Source of the DNA: Caldithrix sp.
GTDB taxonomy: Bacteria > Zhuqueibacterota > Zhuqueibacteria > Thermofontimicrobiales > Sulfurfontimicrobiaceae
Assembly (NCBI GenBank): GCA_020722815.1
Contig: DYKB01000053.1
Location: 1 to 48,568, forward strand
Direction: 5' to 3'
DNA: 48,568 nt
The notes under the pieces are model-generated. The model had not been told where the DNA came from. It did no database searches and saw nothing but the letters and a program-made list of their open reading frames with translations. The translations under genes were made by a program, and so were the position numbers. The stretch's first letter is position 1. Every line of letters begins with the position of its first letter. Of this stretch, positions 1 through 8,455 are shown piece after piece.

Positions 1-395
1 AAGAAAGATAACGTTGGCTGGATTTGACCCATCCGGTTGGTTGCGGTAACCCCTTATTCACCTTGGTAATTCGCAAAACCCGGGACACCACCAACCTTAT
101 TCCCTTATTGGTGATGATAATCAAATGAAGAAATAAGGTCATAAGGTTAAATTGTCGGGACCCTCGAATTGTTACGAAGGTCAATAAGGTCGATTGGGTT
201 TGATCGCGCGGCCTGGTTGATTAAAAACCTTATTCACCTGAGGAATCAGTAAAACCGGCGACACAACAAATTTGATACTATTCCCTGTGATCGGTTACCA
301 AAATTATTTTTTGTAAAGTTAAAATCTATTGAATTGATTTCTGCAGTTCAAACTTATGGATCAGTTGGGATAAAATCTGGATGTTTAAAATTAAA
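1..395. other. Left-edge gap with degenerate direct repeats
   Basis: No gene is visible. Two degenerate direct copies of a block of about 70 bases lie at about 49-120 and 226-295; both carry CCTTATTCACC, then an AAAACC core, a GACAC core and TATTCCCT. The second ends in CCCTGTGATCGGTTACC (283-299), whose reverse complement resembles the sequence at 48515-48531 and the ends of the palindromic element at 36029. This looks like repeat-element debris. Confidence 0.5.
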
Positions 396-2831
396 TTATT
401 TTAGTAAAATCGCTTTCCGCTTTTGAATCTGTCCCTGAAATTCGAGCTGGAGGATATAAATCCCCGAAGCTACCATCTCCCCGGCACCAATTGTCGCATC
501 CCAAATCACGTCATACATGCCGGCTGGCTTGTATTCATCCAACAAAGTAAGTACTTCCTGGCCTGTCACGTTATAAACCCGAATGGATGCCCGACCGGGT
601 TGATTCAATTGAAATTGAATTTTTGTTTTTGCATTAAATGGATTCGGATAGTTCTGTTCAAGAAAAAAATTCTCCGAAATCCTGGCCAGGTCCTTTTTAC
701 CGGTGATGCGGCCCGCAAGTTCCTGCTCGGATCTTTTCAGTAAGTCATTCAGATTTTCCTGATTCGACAAAAATTTGGAAACATTATTTGCCTGAATTAA
801 GGATACACCCTGAAATTGGAGTGCCTGAATTTGATTAAGATACGATTGCAATTTTCCGGGAGATCCCAGATTGGTAAATTTATTAAACAAACGCCAGTTT
901 TGCTGCGCTAAGTCGAAAATTTGATTGATCTGTTTTTCCGATTCAGCATAGCTGGTAGCAGCAAAATCAAGCTGTTCTGCCTGATCATAAAGAATATCAA
1001 ATAAAACTTCTCGTGAGCCTGTTCCCCAATAACAAACGATTCCATTATAAGGACTGGCGTTTTCATCTTCAGGTGTTGCGACCCACATAACCGTATTATT
1101 TTCAATTGGTTGCACCGGTACGCCACTGGTTGATTCGGCGCGCACCCATCCATAGTTGGGGACAAAATATTCAATGATAAAGTGGGTATTGGCGACCATC
1201 AATGTACGAGCAGGAACGCCCAGTGCGCGTAACAAAGCCACAGCCAGATTCGCTTTTCCATTGCATACCCCATAGCCATTCCGCAGTGTCGAAAGCGCGT
1301 CCTGTTCATAGCTGCCCTTATAATCCAGGCTATTCGCCGTATATTCAATAATAGAACGAACGACCGCCAACAAATCCGTTCGATTTTGTGCCAGCTTTTT
1401 CGCCAAATTAATTATTTCTGGCTGATTACTCTGTGTAATTTTAGTGGCGCTCAAATATTTGATAACACTATCCGGCAGCATCGCTGAGGATTGAATTAAA
1501 TACGAATCAGCTAAATCATTAAAAAGGTGGCTTTTCTTTAAAATCCAGCTCTGCCAAGGAATAATAATCGAATCGCCACGAGAGAGCCCTTCAAACGTCA
1601 ACTCAACCAACCAATTATCAGCATGTTTTCGCAACATCCGAAAAGATTTTATTTTATTCGCCGGTATGGTTTGATCCAGTGAAAATGCAATGGGAGTGGT
1701 GTTTTGAGCAATAACCGGAATATGCATCAATAATTTTTGCGAAGGCGTATTTTTTCGCGCCACAATACTATAGACACCTTTAAAATAACTCAGATGCATG
1801 GTATGATTGATAAAATGGGGCTCCCAGGATTTGCCGCCATCTTGCGTACTGTAAATGGTGCTATTACTGCCAACTATCCAGCCTTTTGAACGATTGATAA
1901 AAAATAGTCCGGACAGATTGACATCAAACTTTCGGTTTAAAAACCAATTTTGTCCCCCATCAAGCGTCTGAAATAATTCACCGGATCGAGAAATAATCCA
2001 TCCGTTCGTCGTATCGGTGAAATCAATCCGAAAAAGCCAGCCTTTTTCCGAAGTTAATTTTTGGGATTTCCAGGAATTACCGCCATCAATTGTATGCAGA
2101 ATCGTGTTATCATAACCGACCAGCCACCCATTTTTCGATCCGACAAAATCGCCATCCCAGATTAAATCCTTCGAATTTTCTGGCAAAGGAATAGCCTTTT
2201 TGATTTTATCTAATAGAAATAAGTTCGACCGACTTTTTGCCTGACCACCATACATCCATATTTTTTTCTCTAAATCCAGCGTCAAGCCTAACAGTAATAT
2301 ATGCGGTTCAGCGCGCATAATATGCCAGGATCGCCCCCCATTCTGCGTAAAAATAACTTGATTACCGGCCGCTGCAAAGCCTGTTTGTGAATCTGAAAAG
2401 CGAATATCAAAAATTTTAAGATTTAATTTCTCAAATTGTATTTTCCAGGAATTCCCATTCCATAATAATATCGTTCCATTATCACCAGCCGCCCAACCTC
2501 GCTGTGAATTAAGCATAAAAATGGACGTTAGATTGGCACTTGTTCCTGACGACTGTATTTCGAAGGATTGTCCACCGTTGTGGGTGAACAGAATACGGCC
2601 TTCAGTTCCAACAATCCAGCCCATTTTCTCGTTTAGAAAATAGATATCGTTAAAAACATTGGCATTTTTCGTAGGGGTAATAATACTGGCCGGGTTTCCA
2701 GATTGAGAATGAAGCGTTTGTTCCTGGAGGAAGGCAAAATCTATTTTGAAAAAAAATTGTAAAAACAAAATAAAAAAAATGGAACTTCCTGACCATTTAA
2801 TACGTTCAATTTTCTTGTTTTTTTTAATCAT
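396..2831 (-). CDS. Secreted YCF48-repeat / transglutaminase-like protein with T9SS sorting domain
   Basis: A protein of about 811 residues with an N-terminal hydrophobic signal segment (residues 15-35). Residues 55-340 hold repeated W-x-V-G / T-x-D-G-G-x-x-W units typical of YCF48/BNR-like propellers. A transglutaminase-like domain follows (about 480-600) with Cys523 in YGVCNGKANLA and His550 in NTHFIIEY. The position of the usual catalytic Asp, 16 residues after the His, is Glu566 (VRAEST). The last 90 residues are a FlgD-like T9SS type A sorting domain starting at NYPNPFN. A longer reading frame begins at a TTG at 2861; the ATG at 2831 is preferred because it directly precedes the basic, hydrophobic signal peptide. 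The product is probably exported and attached to or released from the cell surface. Its substrate is unknown; it may bind or process a peptide or polysaccharide. Confidence 0.85.
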   Translation of the reverse strand: MIKKNKKIERIKWSGSSIFFILFLQFFFKIDFAFLQEQTLHSQSGNPASIITPTKNANVFNDIYFLNEKMGWIVGTEGRILFTHNGGQSFEIQSSGTSANLTSIFMLNSQRGWAAGDNGTILLWNGNSWKIQFEKLNLKIFDIRFSDSQTGFAAAGNQVIFTQNGGRSWHIMRAEPHILLLGLTLDLEKKIWMYGGQAKSRSNLFLLDKIKKAIPLPENSKDLIWDGDFVGSKNGWLVGYDNTILHTIDGGNSWKSQKLTSEKGWLFRIDFTDTTNGWIISRSGELFQTLDGGQNWFLNRKFDVNLSGLFFINRSKGWIVGSNSTIYSTQDGGKSWEPHFINHTMHLSYFKGVYSIVARKNTPSQKLLMHIPVIAQNTTPIAFSLDQTIPANKIKSFRMLRKHADNWLVELTFEGLSRGDSIIIPWQSWILKKSHLFNDLADSYLIQSSAMLPDSVIKYLSATKITQSNQPEIINLAKKLAQNRTDLLAVVRSIIEYTANSLDYKGSYEQDALSTLRNGYGVCNGKANLAVALLRALGVPARTLMVANTHFIIEYFVPNYGWVRAESTSGVPVQPIENNTVMWVATPEDENASPYNGIVCYWGTGSREVLFDILYDQAEQLDFAATSYAESEKQINQIFDLAQQNWRLFNKFTNLGSPGKLQSYLNQIQALQFQGVSLIQANNVSKFLSNQENLNDLLKRSEQELAGRITGKKDLARISENFFLEQNYPNPFNAKTKIQFQLNQPGRASIRVYNVTGQEVLTLLDEYKPAGMYDVIWDATIGAGEMVASGIYILQLEFQGQIQKRKAILLK

Positions 2832-3030
2832 CAAATATAACTTTCTCTTCCCTAACAACAATAGATTTCTTGATTAAGACGATTAATCCTAATCTTACAA
2901 TTTACGATTTTTTTTTATCAAAATCAAGTTTTTTTTACAGGCATTTCATAATTTTACCCTTTTTATCCGCCTTCTGATAATTCTACCCCTTAGTTTCATA
3001 ACATCACGTAATTTTAAATTGATACCGCCC

Positions 3031-3184
3031 TAAATAGAGTCGGTCCGAAAATACCACGACCTGTCATTGCGAGGCGTTTTTTGCCGAAGCAATCCCCTGT
3101 GGAATAACAGCGGAGATTGCTTCGTCGCACAAAACGCTCCTCGCCATGACAAAATTAGGGCATTTGCGGACAAACACTAATTAA
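3031..3184. repeat. Palindromic element, family B, copy 1
   Basis: Imperfect terminal inverted repeats: AGTCGGTCCGAAAATACC at the left, and at the right a sequence whose reverse complement reads AGTGTTTGTCCGCAAATGCC. The inside contains CTGTCATTGCGAGG and GATTGCTTCGTCGC. Related copies lie at 27104-27255 and 45129-45299. It fills much of the 2832-3324 gap; the rest of the gap is AT-rich with nothing recognisable. Confidence 0.8.
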
Positions 3185-3324
3185 AGGAGATAAAAAACGC
3201 CTTTTCCCTTACGAAGTGAACCGGAAAATTGAATTTTGAGTGAAAAAAATTGAATACAACGCTGATTGGACGATTGTTGAAAAGTTCGGATTTGAGAAGG
3301 GATTTTTATTGAGATTAAAAAAAT

Positions 3325-3639
3325 TTATTTAGTTTCCGCTTTTATCCAGTTCAAATAATCCGGAGAGCCAAGAATAATCGGCAGCGCTATTATCTCCGGA
3401 ACCTGATAGCGATGGTTCGCTTTCACTGTTTGAACTATTTCATCAAAATTTTTCGATACAGACTTAAGAACGAGCAGGATTTCATTTTCATAACATACTT
3501 TATTTTCCCATCGAAAAATGGATTGAATCCCCGGAATGAGATTAGCACCGGCAATAAGTCGTTTTTCAAGCAGGATCGTTGAAATTTTTTCAGCCTCGGT
3601 CACGGAAGCGGCAGTGATTAAAACGGTGATCGCGTCCAC
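3325..3639 (-). CDS. cutA: CutA divalent-cation tolerance protein
   Basis: 104 residues, the usual length for CutA, a small trimeric ferredoxin-like-fold protein linked to divalent metal tolerance; its molecular role is still debated. The whole family pattern is present: VLITAASVTEAEKIS, LLEKRLIAGANLIPGIQS, the FRWENK segment, HRYQVPEIIALPI, and a terminal YLNWI. The Cys common in the 'ACAN' segment is Gly here (AGAN). The start is a GTG preceded by AAAGGAGG eight bases upstream, a strong ribosome binding site that settles the start. It stands alone on the minus strand between repeat-filled gaps. Confidence 0.93.
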   Translation of the reverse strand: MDAITVLITAASVTEAEKISTILLEKRLIAGANLIPGIQSIFRWENKVCYENEILLVLKSVSKNFDEIVQTVKANHRYQVPEIIALPIILGSPDYLNWIKAETK

Positions 3640-3774
3640 CGACAGGTCCTCCTTTCAAATTGTCATATCAGGCATTCTGGATAAAATCAATCGAGACAAC
3701 ATAAATTACAATTTTTGGAGGACAAATTCAACTTAATTTTGCAACCGTACACCTTTTGATTATGCAAAATTTGA

Positions 3775-4290
3775 CCCCTCACCCGAACCCTCTCCCATTG
3801 GGGCTAATCGCGTCCCACATTTTTTACTGGACACGGGGAATTGAAGTTAAATGAGAAGACGGCTCAACAAAGGGCCTGATTTGTGAAAGTCACTCATTTG
3901 AACTCATCCCCCCAACCCCATAGCCGTCAGGTTAAGGTGATAACAATATGAATTTCAATAAGTTATAATTGAATTGCCACGAGCTTTAGCGCGTGGTTCC
4001 ATGAACGCTTTCCGATAATCACCGGGCTTTTAAGCCCGAGTCCTTAAATTCCGGTGGGTTACAACCCACTTTAATATTGGGGGAGCATGATGATCCACGA
4101 GCTAGAGCTCGTGGCTATTCATCTGTTTATTAATGATTTACAGCCTTTACCTGACGGCTATGGGGCCGGGCGGTGAGTTCAAGGGGCGCCGGTCACGCAC
4201 TAATTCTCCTGAATTTTTTTAACTTCCCCGTGTCCAATACCCAGATGTGGGTCAAGATCAGCCCAATGGGGAGAGAGTGAGAGTTATTAT
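3775..4290. repeat. Large foldback element (outer palindrome) hosting a second element
   Basis: The two arms, about 3790-3860 and 4205-4275, are imperfect inverted repeats: the left reads CCCATTGGGGCTAATC then TGGACACGGGGAA, and the reverse complement of the right reads CCCATTGGGCTGATC then TGGACACGGGGAAG. The centre is occupied by a separate palindromic element (3898-4182). Together they fill the 3640-4334 gap; no gene is seen there. Confidence 0.75.
3898..4182. repeat. Palindromic element, family C, copy 1 (nested)
   Basis: Terminal inverted repeats of about 40 bases: the left begins TTGAACTCATCCCCCC and continues ATAGCCGTCAGGTTAAGG; the right is its near-perfect reverse complement. The inside holds smaller hairpins, e.g. 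CACCGGGCTTTTAAGCCCG and CCACGAGCTAGAGCTCGTGG. A second copy lies at 46123-46436. Confidence 0.85.
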
Positions 4291-4334
4291 GGTGGTTTAA
4301 AAAAATATATAAAAAAAAGTACAGTCGTGAAACT

Positions 4335-4748
4335 TTAATTTAAAAATTCTTTCAGCTTTAAATTAATCAGATGTTGTCGATAGATAGCTGTCGCCGGCTT
4401 AAAAATTGATATCAATTCTTTTAATTTTTCGACAGGTCCCTGAACTTTAATTTCACGGACCATGATCGCGTTCATAAGCGATATTTTTCCCAGCCAGAGA
4501 TGGTGAGCCGAATCACTTTTCATCCAGATTTTAATATCTCCTTCAGCCGTCGTTTGACCACAAATTAACGGGCTAATGGCATTACGGCAATCAAGCAAGA
4601 TTTGTGCTTTTAAATCGGTTATGATAAATTGCAAACTTAATTTTTTTTCGCTAATTTTATCAGCAACTTCCGAATTTGCAAGTAATAATCTAAAATAAGG
4701 AATATATATTTTGTAAAATTCATCGGCAGCTTTAAAATATTTGCCCAT
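4335..4748 (-). CDS. SCP2 sterol-binding-domain-like protein
   Basis: About 137 residues. The pattern matches the small SCP2-like fold: LQFIITDLKAQILLDC, then a GDIKIWMKSDSAHHLWLGK segment, a hydrophobic ISLMNAIMVREIKVQGP strand-turn and a C-terminal helix. This family binds lipids or fatty acyl groups in a hydrophobic tunnel. The start at 4748 is preferred over the upstream ATG at 4760 because GGAG lies six bases before it. It is a single minus-strand gene between two repeat-rich gaps, so context gives no partner. No export signal is visible, so it is probably cytoplasmic. The family call rests on pattern only. Confidence 0.6.
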   Translation of the reverse strand: MGKYFKAADEFYKIYIPYFRLLLANSEVADKISEKKLSLQFIITDLKAQILLDCRNAISPLICGQTTAEGDIKIWMKSDSAHHLWLGKISLMNAIMVREIKVQGPVEKLKELISIFKPATAIYRQHLINLKLKEFLN

Positions 4749-5326
4749 TTCTGACTCCATATATTAGAATTGGAATTTATCACTACCCAATTAATATTGA
4801 CATTTTTTTAACGTGGCTATCAGAAATTGAATTTGACAGACACGAATCGCCAATACAAAAAATTTAATTTTATTTTGAGCAGCTTATTACAATTTAACCG
4901 TTATATAGTTTTCCAGCGAATTTAGACAAATTCACGGGATATCAATCCTGGAACAGATGATGTGTTAATCGAGATAAATCTAACCTGAATGACTTACAAA
5001 TTTTACCATAAATGAACAGAACTACACGAGAAACAATATGTTACAACTTATGATATATTTTAGTTTGCTTAGCTTTTTTTTAAACTTGGAAAAAATTGAT
5101 AAATTTTCAGTGACAGACTTATGCAATAATTTATTTAAAATAATCGCACTAAATATCATATTAAAAATCAAGTATTTTTATTCGTGCCATTCGGTCTTCG
5201 TGGTGATAAATTTTCAAGCTAAAAACCCAATTATGAAACCAAAATTGATAGCAATTATTGTACCAGGATTCAAAAATGAAAGATCGTATCTGAAATCAAT
5301 AGTGTTCGGCACATTTTTTAAATTAT

Positions 5327-5522
5327 ACCTGAAATTCTACAATGAATCGTTTTCGCTGAAGTCTTGACCCCCTCTGTCTCTCCCCCATTTTCAAAAAGCG
5401 AAAATGGGGGAGAGAATCCCGCTTTATCTCCCCCAAATTCCGCTTTTTGGAATTTGGGGGAGGCAGGAGGGGGTACTCCATTGATTCTGAACATCAAAAA
5501 TTTCCATTTTAGAATTTTAGGC
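5327..5522. repeat. Palindromic element, family A, copy 1
   Basis: Terminal inverted repeats: ACCTGAAATTCTACAATG at the left and, reversed, CCTAAAATTCTAAAATG at the right, flanked by TATA. The body holds two G/C-rich hairpins (5378-5417 and 5431-5463). It is the inverted, longer counterpart of 45329-45474; the central hairpin appears duplicated here. Confidence 0.85.
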
Positions 5523-5581
5523 TATAACTTATCATTCATAAAATCAATGCAGTAAGTACTATATGATTTCTGTATCCATCA

Positions 5582-5668
5582 CAGTCATTCCCTCATGTTT
5601 TTAGCGGGAATTCATTTTACATAAAATTATGGATGCCCGATAATCCGTTAGCTAACGAACGGGTATGA
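5582..5668. repeat. Degenerate CATTCCC/GGATGCCCGATAA element
   Basis: CAGTCATTCCCTCATG, TAGCGGGAATTCAT and ATGGATGCCCGATAA match the inner element at 36054-36136 in order and orientation. The right end is degenerate (AACGGGTATGA). Confidence 0.6.
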
Positions 5669-5953
5669 ATAGTCGCTCATTTTTTTTGAAATAGCAGCCA
5701 GTTTCCTGAATGTGGCGAACACGATTAATCTGAAAGCCATGTTTTACTTGCAAATTATCATAATTCTCTATAAATTGATGAAAAACTAATTTAACGATGT
5801 TTATTTTCGTGAAATGATTTCGCACTTAACAGGGGTTTTGAAATGAGTAATACATCTAAAATCGTAACGCATTAAACGCATTTATTGTAACCCGAAAAAC
5901 CAGATAATACATCTTATCAGGATTGAAAAGTTAATATAACGGGAAAAAACGTC

Positions 5954-6757
5954 ATGAAAAAAATTATAAAAAAAGTCATTTCTGCCAGTCGGCGTATTGA
6001 TATGGTAGCCTGTTTTCCGGAAGAAACGGCTGATCTCCTGATAAGCCGCTGTCCACCTGAAAAAGTTCATACTTTAGTTTTCTGGACAAAAGATGCAACA
6101 AATTTGATCGAACCGACCCGGCTGCATGAAACAGCGCTGCAATATTCACAATTATTTGTTCATTTCACGGTGACAGGGTTTGGTGGAACTAAACTGGAGG
6201 CGCGGGTTCCGCCCATGGAAAGGACTTTAAGCCAATTACCCGCACTGATAAAACTGGTTGGTAATCCAAACCGGATCCGATTTCGATTCGACCCGATTAT
6301 TCATCTACTGGATAGGGAAGGAAATCGAATTTTAAATTTACCTTTATTTGAAAAGATTGCACCGGAAGTGGCTCGGCAGGGAATAAAAAATATCTCCACA
6401 AGCTGGATGTCGCTTTATCCAAAAGTAATTAAACGACTTGCTAAAAATGGTTATTCAATCGATACCGCAGGTTTAAAAAATAAATCGTCTGAAGTTGAAT
6501 TCTTACAAAAAATTGCGCATGAGAATGGACTCATTTTACATTTTTGTTCAGATGAAGACTTGCCAAAATCAAGTTGTATTGATGGAAAAATCTTAAATCT
6601 TCTCCATCCAAAAGGTGAAATTTGTTCAGAAAAAGTGGCCAGGGGACAAAGAAAACGGTGTGGGTGTACCGAAAGCTGGGATATTGGATGGTATTTTAAA
6701 TGTAAACATGGTTGTCTTTATTGTTATGCAAATCCAATGGAATACGAAGAGAAGTAA
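5954..6757 (+). CDS. DUF1848 family protein with C-terminal radical-SAM-like cysteine cluster
   Basis: 267 residues. The N-terminus, KVISASRRIDMVACFPEE, matches the conserved ISASRRTD opening of DUF1848. The middle carries a predicted barrel-like pattern (VFWTKDATNLIEP, HFTVTGFG, IRFRFDPI). The C-terminus has Cys250, Cys254 and Cys257 in CKHGCLYCYAN, preceded by CGCTESWDIGWY. That C-x3-C-x2-C spacing is the one used by radical SAM enzymes for their [4Fe-4S] cluster, but here it lies at the end of the protein; this resemblance is a known trait of the family. The function is uncharacterised and an Fe-S cluster is inference. The gene stands alone, and its ribosome binding site is weak (GGGA about ten bases upstream). 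Confidence 0.85.
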   Translation: MKKIIKKVISASRRIDMVACFPEETADLLISRCPPEKVHTLVFWTKDATNLIEPTRLHETALQYSQLFVHFTVTGFGGTKLEARVPPMERTLSQLPALIKLVGNPNRIRFRFDPIIHLLDREGNRILNLPLFEKIAPEVARQGIKNISTSWMSLYPKVIKRLAKNGYSIDTAGLKNKSSEVEFLQKIAHENGLILHFCSDEDLPKSSCIDGKILNLLHPKGEICSEKVARGQRKRCGCTESWDIGWYFKCKHGCLYCYANPMEYEEK

Positions 6758-6796
6758 ATTAAAAAATTGAGGATTGAGAGAGGACAAAACTTGTAC

Positions 6797-6836
6797 AAAA
6801 AAAAAAACAGCCTCAAACATGGGAGGTTTGAGGCTG
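6797..6836 (-). terminator. Intrinsic terminator, minus strand
   Basis: An 11-bp perfect stem (CAGCCTCAAAC / GTTTGAGGCTG) with a 7-base loop, followed on the minus strand by a run of 11 T. It would end a leftward transcript, probably the one carrying the response regulator gene, although about 570 bases separate them. Confidence 0.8.
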
Positions 6837-7403
6837 CTGCTTGCTCCACTCAAGGAAGGAGAGGATCATGGGAAACTTTTTATTATAAAAATAATGTTAT
6901 CAATTTTAAAAATATGATGCTGGAAACCAGAACAACTTCATACACAGCTTAAATCTCCCAACGAGCAGCGAAGTTCTTACTCGCCTGGACTATTTATTGT
7001 AGCCCTAAAACCCATCATCATCACCATTACAATCGCTACCGCTAACTCAATCTTCGGCTCAATCACTATTCCTGTATTCGACTCCAGCGCAACTTCCGTC
7101 TCCGGCTCCGTCTCCAGCTCAGTTTCCGTTATCAGTAATTACCCGTTCGTAGTATAACCGTCTTCAGTTCTGGCTCAATCTTCAGCTCAATCGCAACACC
7201 TGGCAAATATCCGACGCCATCGGTGATTCCGTATTCTGACTCATTATCCGAAAAGTAGCTCTACCGCCAAAAGTATTATTTTTCAGGACCATTTACCCCA
7301 CTAAGAAACATTCGGTTTTATAGATTGCCTGTAAAAACATTCGAAAAATTTCGTATGGGCTGTAACAGGTTCCCAGCATATTATTTTAAAGAACAATCAA
7401 ACT
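6837..7403. other. Gap with low-complexity, possibly decayed minus-strand coding sequence
   Basis: No intact gene. On the minus strand, 7190-6990 contains purine-rich near-repeats that read ETELETEPETE and IELKIEPELK in different frames, without a start codon or ribosome binding site and with stops between them. It could be the remnant of an acidic repeat protein or simple-sequence expansion. It lies between the receiver gene and its likely terminator. Confidence 0.4.
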
Positions 7404-7757
7404 TTAATTGCGTATTGCTTCAAAAAGTACATTCGGAGGAGAATCTTTTAGCAAATAATTACTCGCTCCTGCTCTAATTGCTTCTGACAAGTTGTTTGTA
7501 TGTATTGTTAATATAATTATCTTGGTTTTAGGATATTCAGCTTTAATTCTTCTGGTTGCTTCAACACCATCACAAAATGGCATTTGAATATCCATTAAAA
7601 TTACATCCGGGTTTAAAACTTTCGTTTTGGCGATTACTTCCAACCCATCCTGGGCATGGCCTATCACCTTTAAATCATGCTCTGTATTTACCAGAAAATC
7701 CAACCCATCTCTACATACCGGATCAGCATCAGCTATCAACACTTTAGTAAGATTCAT
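7404..7757 (-). CDS. Response regulator, receiver domain only (NarL/FixJ-like)
   Basis: 117 residues comprising one complete CheY-like receiver: acidic pocket Asp10/Asp12 (LIADADP), phospho-acceptor Asp56 (VILMDIQMP), Thr84 (ILTIHT) and Lys104 (LLKDSPP). The sequence style, especially GASNYLLKDSPPNVLFEAIR, is that of NarL/FixJ regulators, which normally continue through a linker into a LuxR-type DNA-binding helix-turn-helix. Here the frame stops at EAIRN, exactly at the receiver edge, and no helix-turn-helix is visible downstream. It is either a natural single-domain regulator acting by protein contact or a truncated transcription factor. The ribosome binding site is AGGTGG. No histidine kinase is in the window. 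Confidence 0.85.
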   Translation of the reverse strand: MNLTKVLIADADPVCRDGLDFLVNTEHDLKVIGHAQDGLEVIAKTKVLNPDVILMDIQMPFCDGVEATRRIKAEYPKTKIIILTIHTNNLSEAIRAGASNYLLKDSPPNVLFEAIRN

Positions 7758-7894
7758 CTACCACCTATCGCGCACATCGTTTGTCATTTATGAATCTGGT
7801 ATAAGATAATACTTTTTTTTATATTTCGCAATCAGCGTTTAGGTGGATTTTTTGGAACCATGAGTCCGATTATAAAATTAAGACTAAAGGATGA

Positions 7895-8224
7895 CTAAAC
7901 GCTAATAATGTGGTCGGCGTCCAGAGCGATCTCGATAAATTGTTCATAATTCCCTAATTCAACGCCCTGAATGACCATGTTTTGTATTTTACGATCTTTG
8001 ACTGACTGTTTGCTGGCGATAACTTTGACTTCCTGGGAGTCAATCGCCATTCCAATCTCTTTCGCTCGTCGGCTTCCTTTTACCAGATGGTAAACACCTT
8101 CTTCAGTAAAGTATACGGCAATGATTTTACCCGTGTGCGAACCATCCGCAATTGCTCCCAAAATACTTTCCTGAATAAATTCACCACCACCATTTTGACT
8201 GATTATATAAGCGATTTTTTTCAT
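7895..8224 (-). CDS. DsrE-family small protein
   Basis: 109 residues. KIAYIISQNGGGEFIQES, IIAVYFTEEGVYHLVKGSRRAKEIG, an SVKDRKIQ segment and the C-terminal ALDADHIISV follow the DsrE/DsrF-like fold of sulfur-relay and related proteins. It has no Cys at all, so it cannot carry sulfur on a cysteine as DsrE or TusD do; a binding or regulatory role is more likely. The ribosome binding site GAGGAAG is well placed. It lies 137 bases upstream of the receiver gene and 231 bases downstream of the SUMF1-fold gene on the same strand, so it could belong to the same transcript or have its own promoter. Confidence 0.75.
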   Translation of the reverse strand: MKKIAYIISQNGGGEFIQESILGAIADGSHTGKIIAVYFTEEGVYHLVKGSRRAKEIGMAIDSQEVKVIASKQSVKDRKIQNMVIQGVELGNYEQFIEIALDADHIISV

Positions 8225-8455
8225 CTTGACTTCCTCTCCCAGTTATCGAAAGCTTTCTACAATTAATATTCCCGCTTTTCCCACAAAATTTTGCTTATTT
8301 GATACAATATTTTCTATTTATTTTTTATGATAGGAAAATAGCCTATTTCAAGCTAAATTTCAATCGTTATAAGGACGTATTTTAAGGGGTTAAAAGTATT
8401 AAAAAAAAATACGACTAAAGTATGATGTTTTTTTCTCTGAAATTTCACAAATTGA

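Larger units (their letters stand above)
4749..5953. other. Long AT-rich gap with two repeat elements
   Basis: About 1.2 kb between divergent genes. It contains the family A element at 5327-5522 and a 'GTCATTCCC...ATGGATGCCCGATAA' element at 5582-5668. A 109-codon plus-strand frame at 5038-5367 is low-complexity, has no ribosome binding site and runs into the repeat, so it is not called. The promoter of the DUF1848 gene should lie in the last part, but no convincing -35/-10 pair was seen. Confidence 0.6.

Noticed and set aside
3898..4182. CRISPR array or tRNA-like cluster
   Set aside because: The hairpins are not regularly spaced direct repeats with unique spacers, and no cloverleaf can be drawn; the block is one palindromic element.
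5038..5367. 109-codon plus-strand open frame
   Set aside because: Low-complexity AT-rich composition, no ribosome binding site, no recognisable domain, and it runs into the family A repeat.
6767..6952. 61-codon plus-strand open frame
   Set aside because: It covers the minus-strand terminator hairpin and has no ribosome binding site or domain.
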